From: Hyposmocoma kahamanoa
Taxonomy: Eukaryota > Arthropoda > Insecta > Lepidoptera > Cosmopterigidae
Reading direction: 5' to 3'
Assembly: GCF_003589595.1 (NCBI RefSeq)
Contig: NW_020654810.1
Coordinates: forward strand, 6,684,025 to 6,748,024
Length of the DNA stretch: 64,000 nucleotides
Shown: positions 12,682 through 24,400 of the stretch, one piece after another
Layout of the letters: each line of letters opens with the position of its first letter
Position numbering within the stretch: the first letter of the stretch is position 1
Made by a program: the position numbers and the translations under genes
The notes under the pieces: model-generated
The model's database searches: none
What the model was told of the DNA's origin: nothing
Seen by the model: the letters and a program-made list of their open reading frames with translations, nothing else

Positions 12682-13669
12682 GGGGCGGGACCCTGTCGTC
12701 AGTATAGAAAGACGCGCTGATTGGACCTCCACAAAATGTGTCGCATTTCTGCAACTGACTTATACTTTACTGACCCATATAAAGACTATTTTATAGGGTG
12801 TTAAAATATTTAACATTTGAACTGTTGAAAAAAAATTACAGCATCAACTCAATTTTTTTTTAATAGTACTGTAGCACTTTAGCAACTTTCTTAAGTACAA
12901 GCAACCACTTGTTGCTATACAAATAGGTGCGTAAAGCAAGTGTGGTATCACCTGTTGGAGTGCAAATCAATGTGATTTAAATAGTTTTAATGTAGATTAA
13001 ATTGCTTGACACAAGCAAGATAAGGAACTGAAGGGATTGATCTGTTCACTTACTTGTAAACTTAAAATAAAGTTGATTTACGAACTTCTATCTACAACCG
13101 TTTTTCTTTGGGTTATCTCCTAGTAATATGTGCCAAGTTATTATTACTTAAGTTAATGTCGATTGGGATCGTATAACATTTTAGTTCCTGTCAAAAATTA
13201 GCGCACTCTAAAAGTAATCAATCTATGCCAACGTAGTGTTATGCGTAAATATATTAAGAAGTCGTAAGAATCAATTAGCGATGGGCGGACGAGCCCCCGA
13301 TTGGGTGGGCGGGGCATGCCACGCCCTTATAACACGCCCATTCCACCGCAATCGAAACTGGAGCATCCAGATGGAAATTTCTAGGACGCCCTAGCTTTAA
13401 GTGCTGCCGCGTGTAATGATAAAGCCGGCGGTATAAAGGATTATACGGAAAATCAAGAATGAAAGATGTTCGGGAAATACGAAAGATTTTTAAAATATCT
13501 ACCTAAGTAGATATAATGTTACCTTTATAAATTAAACACTAACTGTTAACGTGGAAAAATAAATAAAACAGTATTTTCGTCGTGTGAACAAAATTTAAAT
13601 ACGTTTACAATAAATAAAATGACAATTAAAACTTCAATATAATTATAACTTTGTATTTCTCTTCTTCTT

Positions 13670-14860
13670 CTCTTATGCTTCTTGTGTATGCCTCTCGCTT
13701 ATGGAGCGAGGTTATAGAAGAGCATGGCGAAGCCATTGCAGTGTCTTTAGACATTTCTAAGGCCTTTGACAGGGTCTGACACGCAAGCCTTTTAAGCAAG
13801 CTTCCCTCTTATGAGCTTCCCACTGACCTTTGCAATTGGATTTCGGATTTCTTGAGTAAACGTTCGATTCGAGTGGTCTTAGAAGGCTACTCTTTCGAAC
13901 ATCGGGCGATAGATCGGGAGTTCCTCAGGGTTCTTCTTCTTCTGTACTGTCTGCAACCCTCTTTCTGCTGCATATAAAAGATATGTTGATTCCAGGTTCC
14001 TTTGGGTATGCTGATGACAGCACAGTTGTGGACAGGTACTTGACCAACTCAAGGGTCAGTGGAGAAGAAATCCAGTCTTGTCGAGAGTACATGGTTAGTC
14101 GTTTGAATTTGACACTTAAGGCAGACTGCCTGCCGGCCGATTGGGGCGATGACAATCTTGTCAAATTTAATGCTACCAAAACGCAGCTGTGTCTTTTCTC
14201 CACTTAACGGAGTCCCTTTCACCTGACTCCGACTTTTCGTGATATATCCATACCGATAGCCGACCGTCTTCACCTACTTGGAATGGACCTGTCGTCCAAT
14301 ATGAACTTCGGCAGATACACACAAGAAGCTTGGCATCCTTTCCAAGGTGTGGCGATACTTAAATTCTCACCGGGACAGTTACTTCAGCTGTACCAAGCAC
14401 AAGTCCGGTTGTGTACGGAGCACTGCTGCCTCTTATGGGTTGGCTCTGCTAAATATCAACTGGCCACCTTGGATTCAATAGATAAGCATGCTATGAGGCG
14501 TATACTACTCGAAACTAGTAGAGGCGAAGCTGCAGAGCCTTGAACACCGCCGTAGAGTTGCCAGCTTGTCGGTATTCTACAGGATATATCACGTAGAGTG
14601 TGCGATGGAATAGCATAATTGGATTCCGCCTGCCCCTTTCCAACACCGGGAGACTAGACGCGGGCAGGGATTCCACCCCTATGGTGTGGATATTCCCGGG
14701 TTCGCACGAAGCGTTTTGCTTCCACATTTGTAAGGCGAGCGGCTAGGAAGTGGAATTCCCTGCCAGCAGACTTATTCCCCGAACGCTATAACTTGGACCT
14801 TTTCAAGGCGAGAGTGAATAGACATTATTCAGGTATGCATGCTACATCCTCGACCTCATC
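13670..14860 (+). pseudogene. Decayed non-LTR retrotransposon reverse transcriptase (jockey-like)
   Basis: Conceptual translation across several frames shows the order of a non-LTR reverse transcriptase: VSLDISKAFDRV, LCNWISDFLSKRSIRVVLEG, a degraded GVPQGS region, GYADDSTVVDRY, DWGDDNLVKFNATKTQLCLF, RLHLLGMDLSSNMNFGRY, FSPGQLLQLYQAQVR and, near the end, EWNSLPA and FKARV. Frameshifts and stops separate these blocks, so it is inactive. Confidence 0.82.
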
Positions 14861-15239
14861 GTCACTTTCCATCGGTGATATGGAGGTCAAATGCGCACTT
14901 ATTTTTTATAAAAAAAAAAAATTAAAATAATCTCAGTACAGAGTACTAAAAACAGCGACCTCCAAAGTCATCCCCTCAATTCATCCCCTAGTCTGCCACC
15001 CTTAGAGGTGGAATATTTTCTTCAAATAGGATTACGTCTAAGGTATCCTTTTTCCAACAAAAAAAAGAATCATTAAAATCGGTTCACAAATGCCGTATTA
15101 GAGTTATCGCGTGACACACATACAAAAAAAAAGAAAAGATACAATCGAATTGGGAACGTCCTTTTTTGCAGTCGGTTAAAAAACCAACCTCAAAAGATTG
15201 CTTATCCTTTTTACTGTATTTTTACCGCGATCTCCTCAA

Positions 15240-15460
15240 TGATAGGATGTGTGTAATAGTGTGATAGGACGTTTCCTGTTTATAATTTACATCAATGATC
15301 TACCTAAAATTTCAAACACGTTAAGTGTACTGTTTGGTAATGACGTATCATTACAAAAAACATCGACCACAATAGTATTACTGAAATTAATAATCTCAGT
15401 ACAATATAGAAGCGTATACATTGCCCTTTATGAATTTGTAACTTTGTGAAGACAACTGTC
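15240..15460 (+). pseudogene. Short reverse-transcriptase fragment
   Basis: FLFIIYINDLPKIS followed by VLFGNDVSL matches the LLFIIYINDLP...LFADDT core of non-LTR reverse transcriptases, with the catalytic FADD changed to FGND. It comes from a different element than 13670-14860. Confidence 0.6.
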
Positions 15461-17369
15461 AAGAACAGCTAGTTTATTTTTATTCCTCGTATTAATGTTA
15501 TGTGTGTCACAAATTTTCATTAAAACAAATTACTATTCTTCGTAACATAAATTACATTTTAATAAATGTACTGTGACGCTAGTATAAGAATGTTAATCTC
15601 TTTAAACTTATTAAAGACACTCTGAGTCACTATTGATGAAAACCTATTTTTTTGTAAATGATATACGAGTACAATCATCCACAGACAGCAATACGGTGAT
15701 CTGATAAATCAAGCTATAAACGGAACTATCTAAAAATCTCTTAAATCCAAGGTTGAAATATTAAATAGGAATAACAGTAATATATCCGTTTCAATTATTC
15801 AAAATTCAATACCATTATTGTGGTTGGAGCAAAAACTTTCTCGGCTGGTAATTAATCTCGTTTGTTTCGGGGTGCGTCAAGATATGATGTGCAAATTCAC
15901 AGTACGACGAGAAATAAACTTATTATCTTAGTAATAATTTTTATTTTTTATTCTAATAGCAGTAGAGCTCCTTGTGAAAGAGTTCGTCCAGGGTATTATG
16001 CCACCTTACCTATTTCTGCCGCTAAACAGTAATGTCAGAATTTCTGTGTTCCGGTTTTGAAGGGTAATGGTGCTGGTGAAATTACAGGTACATGGGACTT
16101 ATCTCAGGGTACTAACAAAAACCGACCTCAAAAGTACGTGTAATTCAATCTATTTGCCAAGTTTTATTGAAATCGGTTACCGGAAAGTGCGCAAACCCGG
16201 TATCATCCCCTAGTTCACCACTATACGGGATTTGACACAAGAGATAGTAAAAATCGGTTCTCACTACTCAAAGTATATTGAGAGAGAAAATTTTGAAAAT
16301 TCAAAATGAAATGGGACCACTATGGAATTACCCTCTTTCCAACAAAAAGTGAATCATGAAAATCGGTTCACAAATACCGGAGTTATCGCGTAACATACAT
16401 ACAAAAAAAACCATACAGTCGAATTGAAAACCTCCTCCTTATTTTGAAGCATTAGTTTATTTATTTATTGTTGTAATAAGTAAGTAGTTATACTTGTTGT
16501 GTATATAATTATATAGTGATAAACTGTAGGTAATGTTGTTGTTTGCCGTCTTTTAAATTTTTATTTCTATATTTTCGAATTAAGTTAGCACGTCTATACG
16601 GTGTAGACTTCGTAGCAAATCCACTGCTACGCCACCAAAACACATAATATTTAGGAAAAGAAGATCAAAAAAACAGATAGGTATGTGACGTATTGTCAAC
16701 AAGAAAAATATTTGTCTTTTTTATTTCATTTCCTTCTTCTGTTTTTCTTAATCTTTATAAATATCACTGATTGTATCGAGTCTTTAGGTTTTGGCGTTTG
16801 CTACACATTGGAAATGAAACAATTTTTTTAGAATTAAAATCGCGTATATTTGTTTTTTTCTAATGAACCATTGTCCCAGTCTCTTAACAAATCGCATGAT
16901 CACAGGTGACTTGGTTTGTTTGAAAAAATAAGTATACGCTATTTAAAGTTTATATAAAAAAGCCTTCACTGGTAACGTTTCGCTGTTTGCCTCAGTCCAA
17001 AAATCCTCATCGTAATTCATAACATAATCAATCTTCAACCTCAAATATTTCATTCAGTCATTCATTCTTTTCTAATTAAATTGAAAAGGTTCCTGCAAAA
17101 AAATGTCAGATATATAAATTATTGAACAAAAATTTAAATCTAAGATCTGGCAGTGTGGTTAATTAGACGCTTTAGCTTGTCCCGAAGGAAGACAAATTTT
17201 ACTACCATAAAATTGAAAAGATTATTCTTATGAAGAAGCGTAATTCAAATAAATTGATACCTACATATTTCCAGGAGTTCTGACCACTGTACAGTGACAA
17301 TAACACGTCAGGCTAGATATTTAAAATTGATATTCAACTCTATGACGCCTCCGCGTCCGTTATTCAATG

Positions 17370-17665
17370 ATATCAAGTGACGGGACGAACAAGTCGTACA
17401 CCTGGTGGTAAGCGACACACCTGTCCATAACAGTTGCAGTGTCACTCAGAGCTTTAAACCGCAAAGATCTGAGAGCACTCCTGTTGCGCCCGTCAGTCAC
17501 CCTGAGATATAAGTTGACAAGTCTCATGTGCCTGTAATTTTACCAGCACCCTTAACCCATCAAAACCGTAATTCTTACATTACTGCTTGGGGGCAGAAAT
17601 GGGTACCTTACCCATCAGTACTTCCCTGAACGAACACTTTCTCATGGAGCGCTACTACTATAAAA
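17370..17665 (+). repeat. Interspersed repeat of about 300 bp, 11 copies in the window
   Basis: The consensus runs TATCAAGTGACGGGACGAAC ... CAGTTGCAGTGCCACTCAGA ... ACATAAGTTGACAAGTCCCA ... CTGCTTGGCGGCAGAAAT ... CTCCACTGCTACTA. Other copies: 99-355 (-), 8541-8750 (+), 11970-12085 (-), 15957-16115 (-), 31276-31535 (-), 38213-38515 (-), 42635-42930 (+), 54264-54575 (-), 57018-57235 (+), 60538-60670 (+). It has no obvious inverted ends, and an oligo-A/T stretch adjoins the TATCAAGTGACGG end. It is most likely a retroelement 3' part; the class is unknown to me. Confidence 0.75.
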
Positions 17666-18039
17666 ACGCTGACGGGCATGAAATTCTCGATGTTTTCATT
17701 GTTGAATTATATTGTTGTTGATGTTGTTTATTTTATTTTTTTGGGCGGTGAATAAATGATTATTCATTAACGTGAAATCGTATAACACAGCACTACTGTC
17801 ACGTATTTAAAACATACAAATTATTTTTTATCACTTTCAGAATGTTACACAATATTTTTTTACTACTCAAATCGATGGTTTGGTGGACAATCGTAGAAGA
17901 TAGTATGGGAAATCGTAGAAAATGCTGTGTGAATTTTAACAATTGCCTTTTTGTTTTAAAGATGGTTCGCAACAAAATATGTTAGATACCTAGTACAACA
18001 AAACCGTAAAAGTTTATTTTTGGTAAATTCGTTATATTT

Positions 18040-19150
18040 TAGGAAATGAAACTGGTTTTCCGGATTTAAATCGCGCATATTTGTTTTTTTAAACAAACAA
18101 ATCTGCAGTCTACGAGCATGTCATGGATAAACCTACACATTCAATGAAGTTTGACAAATCCCCGGAACCTTGCAAAAGAAGTTCGTTATGTACCCAGGAT
18201 ACTGCGAGAGGCCATTGAAATAAAAAACCTTCCTAATTTCAACGGGAAGATGGTTTATCCGCACCACAAGTTTGAGATCCAGTATTTCCTTTGATGAAAA
18301 ATCCCAAACAGACATAGGACTGCAGTATTAATTAATATGTTTTAATTTATTCTAATTTTCATTATTAATTAATAATAAATTTAACTTAATTAAAATTTAT
18401 ATTGTTAAAATAAAATAATTTGTAAAACATAATGTAGCGTAAATTGGAACTTTTCTTTGTAAATTTAAGAATAATATATATAATTAATAACTTTTGTAAC
18501 TATAGTGGAAAAAATAGGGTGGTTTGCATTAATATTAAACATAACTGGTTGATGACTGTACCACCTCAGTCAACCGCGACCATGGGACCTGTAAAGGGCC
18601 CGAAACGTTGGTTTGTTTGAAAAAAACAAATATACGCGATTTAAATGCGGAAAAATAGTTTCATTTCCTATGTGTAACAATCGCGAGAACCTAAGGGCCT
18701 ATGCACACGGCGTATTTTATACGCGCAGAGGACGCGCTGAGGACGTGCTGATGACGCGTGTTAACGCGATTCAAACAAGATTCAAACGTAGCCAGTAAAC
18801 CTATGCACACGTTCACAAATTCATACACGCCGTAAGGTTCACAAGCCGTTTCACCCGCGTTTGTGAAACGGGCATTTACGGCGCGTACTCTCAATAGTAG
18901 CACAATGGCGTCGGTCGAGACAATACTCTTACGCTAGCTTTATTAGTGTTTTTAAAAAGAAAAAAATGTAAACGTAGCTCCTTCCCTGCCCCTTTCCTCA
19001 GTCTTGCAACGCGATGTTTGATTCGATGCAAACGCAACAATCTGCTTTTCGAATATCTTCAACGCGCGTTGAGAGCGCGTTCATGAAACGCGCGTCGTCT
19101 GCGCGTATAAAATACGCCGTGTGCATAGGCTCTAAGAACTCGATATTCAT
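18040..19150. repeat. Fold-back repeat (TTAGG-TTTTCGCGATTG family), interrupted by a MITE
   Basis: The left half (GGAAATGAAACTGG...GCGCATATTTG) and the inverted right half (CAAATATACGCGATTTAAAT, TAACAATCGCGAGAACCTAA) are ends of one family that also contains CCGAAACGTTGG. Other copies: 2256-2425, 10100-10350 (both halves), 16785-16945, 33009-33125. The MITE 18695-19132 sits in its right terminus. Confidence 0.65.
18695..19132. mobile_element. MITE with GGGCCTATGCACACGG ends
   Basis: Inverted ends of about 36 bp (GGGCCTATGCACACGGCGTA onward, one mismatch) are flanked by TAA (18692-18694, 19133-19135). The uninterrupted target is seen in the paralogous repeat at about 10340 (CCTAAGAATTC). A related fragment may lie at about 59325-59400. 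Confidence 0.85.
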
Positions 19151-19769
19151 TATGTTTTGTAAAAAGTCATGGAACAAAAGTTGTTTAATATTTAAAAAAT
19201 GACCCTGTATTACGCCCTGCTGCTGAATACGGGTTTCTACCAAGAAAGGGGTTATATTTAACGTAACCATTATTTTTGTACCTCAGAGCGGGACGCCTGT
19301 AAATTCATTATTATGTGTTTAAAAAATAAAAGACGTTTATGATAGTTACTAAATGTTTAATGATAAAACAAATCAAAAGAACGAAAATTGTTTAATGAAT
19401 CAAAAATTTTTAGAAAGAAATAATCTTGTATAGTCTGGTGCTCGATATCTGGTTGGCTGGCTATAAATATTTTCGCTGTCGCGCCATTTTTTTTTTAAAT
19501 TTATTGTTACATATGTTCTGTTTTGTGAAAGCGGGACACTTTTAAGTACTTTGGGGACAGCGGAGCACGAAGCCTAAAAGCGGGACGTATGCTCACGTTA
19601 GTTACATTATATAAAAAAATTATATTATAGCAGTGAGAGTCTAGTTGGAAGAACGATTATTCCACCGTAAAGGACGTTCAAATTCGATTGCAACAAGGAG
19701 CCTCCACCGCTTATCGAGTCTTTCAATTCGTGTACACTTTTGTTTGTCACTCAACCTATCTTCACAGCT

Positions 19770-19905
19770 ATGTCGTGTGGGTCAGATGGTAAGAGCGATA
19801 GCCACGGTGAGGCAACAGACACTGGTTCGAATACAGTCGGACCGATTGATTTTTTCTTTGTGTTTGGTCGATATTTGTATCAATATAATTGTCACAAATT
19901 TCAAA
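19770..19905 (+). mobile_element. tRNA-like SINE, family 4
   Basis: GGGTCAGATGGTAAGAGC (D-arm/box A) and TGGTTCGAATACAGTC (T-arm/box B) are spaced as in a tRNA. They are followed by a TTTGTGTTTGGTCGATATTTG tail shared in part with the copy at 22410-22560. Confidence 0.55.
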
Positions 19906-20322
19906 ACGTTCTGTGAGACGTTGCTATTTTATTCAAAACTTCAACCAATGATCTTTAACCCATAGGTAAAAAAGGATCATTGACCTCAACATAATTTTAT
20001 CTATCATTACAAGAAATTACCTCTTGTTCCAAAAAACATTGGATGAACTACAAATCAAAGCTACTCTAATTTATAGTAATAACAAACAAATCAACTAGAT
20101 GGCGCTTATTGTACAGATTTATATGGCTACTACTGGCTATTATTTGATTTTGTTTAGGGTTAGCGCCATCTACCCGTACTAGCAAGCGTTATTTATAAAC
20201 TAGTTTATAACACACAATCGCCATCTATTAACGCGCATATTTTTATCAAAGTTCAGAAAATAATTTTAGCTCATGGTCTACATTTGAATAATAATTTCTA
20301 CAAGGAAAATAAACTGACTACC

Positions 20323-20440
20323 TACTTTTTTTTTTTTTTTTTATTTATTTTAAACACTAAGAATATTACAAAAATATATATACATCACACCCTCAAACCT
20401 ACCAACCTACTTATATCACATATTAAAGAGAATTAATTGA
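20323..20440 (-). mobile_element. Probable retroelement 3' end with poly-A tail
   Basis: On the minus strand an AT-rich segment ends in a 20-base A run (T run at 20324-20342 on the plus strand). The body has no recognised coding sequence. Confidence 0.35.
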
Positions 20441-20584
20441 TATCCACGACCATTTATACTACTTTCAGGCTATCGATCAGCGCCTTTTAGATATTGAGAA
20501 TTTTGACCTTTTTCAGAGTTACGATCTGTAGCAATGATATTACACTTTGCTCACTGATCTTATATTGTATGGAGAGTAGCAGTC

Positions 20585-20703
20585 CACTCGAGTTATTGTA
20601 TAATTAACAATGAAAAAAAAATTGTTTTACACCTATAGTAAGGTTGGCTGCTGGCTGGTATTTGCAATTCGATGTCGTCGTAGCGTATTTCAGTAATTTT
20701 CAG
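20585..20703 (+). other. Candidate noncoding first exon of SMIM14
   Basis: The sequence TTTTCAG followed by GTAAGTTT at 20697-20711 is a consensus splice donor, with the exon end at 20703. The acceptor at 21407 lies 0.7 kb downstream, two bases before the SMIM14 ATG, so the two would delimit a 704-bp 5' UTR intron. The exon start is not defined; I placed it near the CAGTCCACT motif at about 20580. No other use for this donor is apparent, but there is no transcript evidence. Confidence 0.4.
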
Positions 20704-21407
20704 GTAAGTTTTTTTTACTCGATTTTGGTGACAATTTCTTTTTACACAAATTACCCATTTGGTTATCCACAAAGTAAAACTAAGACTTTTGAATTATTTA
20801 TTATTTTATTTATGTTAATTCCTACTGGGCGATGATACAAAATATAATTTCTTTCCTTGAAATTTATTACCAAATTCTTAAATATTTTAATATAATAGCA
20901 ACATAAGAATTCCTTGACGTGGAAACCCTGATCTACCATTGGCTATTGCGGATTGATTATTTCCAGCCAAGAACCAATAGGAACACTCCAAGCAAACAGT
21001 GTAAAAATGTCTTCGCAGGCGTAGATAATCGCGTTCAATATTCGTTTTATTTTACTAAAACAAAACTACTTGTTAACACAACTACTTATATTTGATCGTA
21101 TTGTGCTAATTCCTTGTTTGTGACTCCATAAAATAATCCGCAGGTACAATTTGTTCCTTTAACAGCTCTAATTACTTTCTCTTTCGTGACAGATGATCGG
21201 ATTCTTAGCAAAGTGTTTTTATTTTTTGTAAATAAAAACAAAGGATGTAGTATTTGCTGTGAAATTAGCATTTATCTAGTACAAATATAACGTCTTGAAT
21301 CATGAACTGATTTTTTTCTATTTTCGTACACGTTCCAACTTTTCTAAGCGAAAATTTCGTCCCCATTTTGTGCGCCGACAGATTGTTAAATTGAGTGTTT
21401 TGTGCAG

Positions 21408-21481
21408 ATATGGCTGACGAAATGGACCCGTGCGAGTGCCTGTGGAACCATGAGATGGCGATGCGGCGGTTGATTTCGCTG
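21408..21481 (+). CDS. SMIM14: SMIM14 exon with start codon
   Basis: The exon begins after the acceptor at 21407, with two 5' UTR bases before the ATG at 21410. It codes residues 1-24 and ends in phase 0 at 21481 before GTGAGC. It contains the conserved CEC pair (C8, C10). Confidence 0.92.
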
Positions 21482-24400
21482 GTGAGCCCATTATCTCTGA
21501 CCTTGGCACATTTCATGTAGGTACCTACCACGTCTACAGTTTACGAAACCGTTTTTCTGATAACCGAACACAACGATTTAATATTTAACATTAATTTCGT
21601 AGCTATAAAGGAAAAAACAGCATTATAATTTTCCTCTACACTAGTGTTCGTAAGCAAAATACTATAATTATAATATTAGTGTGCCAACCAACCACAACAA
21701 TTGCGTAGTCTCAAGCTAGGAAATTCTATGTATTACGAATATTATATTACATTATATTACACCCAAACTCACGAGAGAAATAATATAGACCATACAAATA
21801 TTTCTCCCAGTCCGGTTGTAACAGTTCAGCCATGGAGACAGTTAAAGCCACAGAATTCATTCTGGGACCTTTCCCGGTACCCTCAGACCAGAACTGATTT
21901 AGAGAAGTACATCTCCCAAATTGGTCCAGGAATTGGACCTCCGCATCCAGTGTCTACCGGGCAAACCGGTGGCCCACCGAGTTTGCTGATCAAAATCAAA
22001 AAAGGAATATTGATCGTAGTTTTTGCTTGGTGTGGTAGTGTATGGATATTACATCATCATTTTTTTCCCACTCAAAGGAGAAATGTTACCACTGCTAACG
22101 TCTCCTGAGCAAATCTGTGCATGATTAGTTAGTGAATACAAGAGCATGCACATACATTAAAAAAACATGACTGGTATAGTCATTGTTCTTGTATAGTTAA
22201 TTTTTTGGGTTCAAAGAATTTTGAACACTGTTTCATTATGGACCAAGTACATGTTTAAAAAAAAGACATATGTATTGATAAAATTACATTTTGTGCAAAT
22301 AAAGAAAAACACTGCCACATGAGTAAATGGTAGCAATCTTTACACCTATGCTCTACTCATTAACTTCACAAATATTTATGTTTATTGCATATTTATTGAT
22401 ATTTAATATGTACCACATAGTTGGTATAGCGTCTGGCATGGTATGCAAGAAGACGGTTCGAATCCGACCGGATCGAAGGAATTTTTCTGAGTGTTTTTCT
22501 GAGTGTTCGATCTTTGTATTAGTAATTATAACAAACTAGTGGAGTAATTTCACAAAAAATAATTGAATATCAATTCAATAAAAATTTAATTAATACAGTG
22601 AATAGCGACATCTCTCGCCAGGACTGGTAGCTGTAAAGATACTAACTGGGTGATAAATCTGCAATAGATTTCTCATAGATGGCGCTACGACTAAAAAGTC
22701 GTTGAAAGACCAAGTACAAAGACACGACGCAAGCACATAGAAAAATTCGTGAGGTTCGTTCCGTTGTTTAGTTGGTATAGGTATATATATCCAATTCTTG
22801 TAACTCTAGCGACTAATATTGTAGATAGGGTTACAAAAATTGGAGAGGATGTGGATTACATTTTTCTGTATCTAATTCTTCTCTATCTAACATGTTTAAC
22901 GTAACTCTACTTATGCCATTCTTCCATGAGGGATGCAATTGTTATTTCAGTACATTCAAGAGCACATCAAGCTATACATTTTTGTTCAAACATCATCTTC
23001 AGAGCAACAGAACAAGATCTGTCAATGTGTAGCTTGATGTGCTCCCATCTGTACGTGTAATTTTTAATTAAAAAAAAACAATTCTTGCTTCAGTACTTGC
23101 TTTAATTGATTTCTCTTTTTAAAAATGCCATGGATTTTTAGACGAAAATTCAAAAATGCTGGACTCCTTAAAATAAATTAGCAACATTTCTTATTTTAAT
23201 TCAAATTGTTACTTTATGATGGATGAGTTTAGATAATAATGTCCTTTATTTTTCTATTGTAAATAATAGAAATCCACTAAAGAATTCTGCAGGAAAAAAT
23301 TATAAAAAGAAATGCTATCTTCATAAAATGGATGTTTTTTACAACAATGACAATTAACTACCTACAAAAGACTAACAATGACATTCCTGTAATACATGTG
23401 TATTGTTATCTGGTATTATTATCAGTGATGAACATGTAAATACTAGATAATTCTACAGTTTATGTGGCCATAAAGTTTATACTGTGCCTTTAATACTAGT
23501 TGTGCATATATATATATGTTTGAGGTGGTCTAAGTTATTTCCTTAAATGTACATTAAGGAAGGTAAATGTATCTATTTTTGTGGTTCAGCCAGTTATAAA
23601 AACCAAACAGTATTAATATTTGTGTTAACAATGATTTTAATTCACCATATTTAATTCAAATATTACCACAATGACAAATTTGTAGAATTAAGGCACCTAC
23701 CATTTCAGAATGAAGAATGGAGATCAAGTTTAAATTTTTAAAACAAAATAATAAACAGAAGAAATGTTTATTTTAATCACCATCAACTATGATCTTATAC
23801 CTTTTATCTTGCAACAATAAAAGGTATAGAACCTATGCCAATTAACTAAATAACTTTAACTACCTCTGTTGCCGAATGGTTACCACGGTGGACTGCCACG
23901 CAGAGGTCCCAAGGTCGATTCGGGCCGGGAGAAACATTTGTATGGCTAAAATTTATTTATCTCGTGAGTTTGGGTGTAATTTGTGGTTTTTCATGTGTGT
24001 CCATGGCACCCGCGACACAGAATTTACCTACTGCGGGGCTATGTTGAGTGTGTGCGTTATTCCCTTGAAAAAACTGTTTTAGACTATTAAGTAAATCTTG
24101 AATTATAATTTTTGGCGACGTCGATGGCTCAGCGGCTAGACTGTAGCCGCTAAACGATTGAGTTCCGGGTTCCATTCCCGGTAGGAAAAAATTAGGTAAC
24201 AAATTTTTCGAAATTTGTTCTGGTGTCGTGGTGTTCTGGGTAGTTAACTTTGTTGCTCTAGTACTCTTACTGCAGGGAATTACCTAATTTGAGACCAGTT
24301 ATTTGGTGTAATTGTCTGGGACATTATAAACATTTTGATTAAACTCAAAGTATTTTAGTGCTTTATGGCAGATAGAGATGCCACTGTCGCCTTTATAGCC

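Larger units (their letters stand above)
12730..20584. other. Intergenic region between DAT and SMIM14 (divergent)
   Basis: It holds two reverse-transcriptase remnants (13670-14860, 15240-15460), dispersed repeats (14920-15180, 15957-16115, 16105-16440, 17370-17665), fold-back repeats (16785-16945, 18040-19150), a MITE (18695-19132) and a tRNA-like SINE (19770-19905). A GC-rich, promoter-like patch lies at 13265-13440, with GGCGGGGC boxes and TATAAAGG at about 13431 on the plus strand; no gene could be attached to it. Confidence 0.5.

Noticed and set aside
19790..19853. Possible tRNA gene
   Set aside because: The D-arm and T-arm words are present, but no acceptor stem pairs and the same sequence recurs with a common tail at 22410, so it is a tRNA-derived SINE.
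21701..22108. A 135-codon open frame in a SMIM14 intron
   Set aside because: It is made of two fused reversed SINE fragments.
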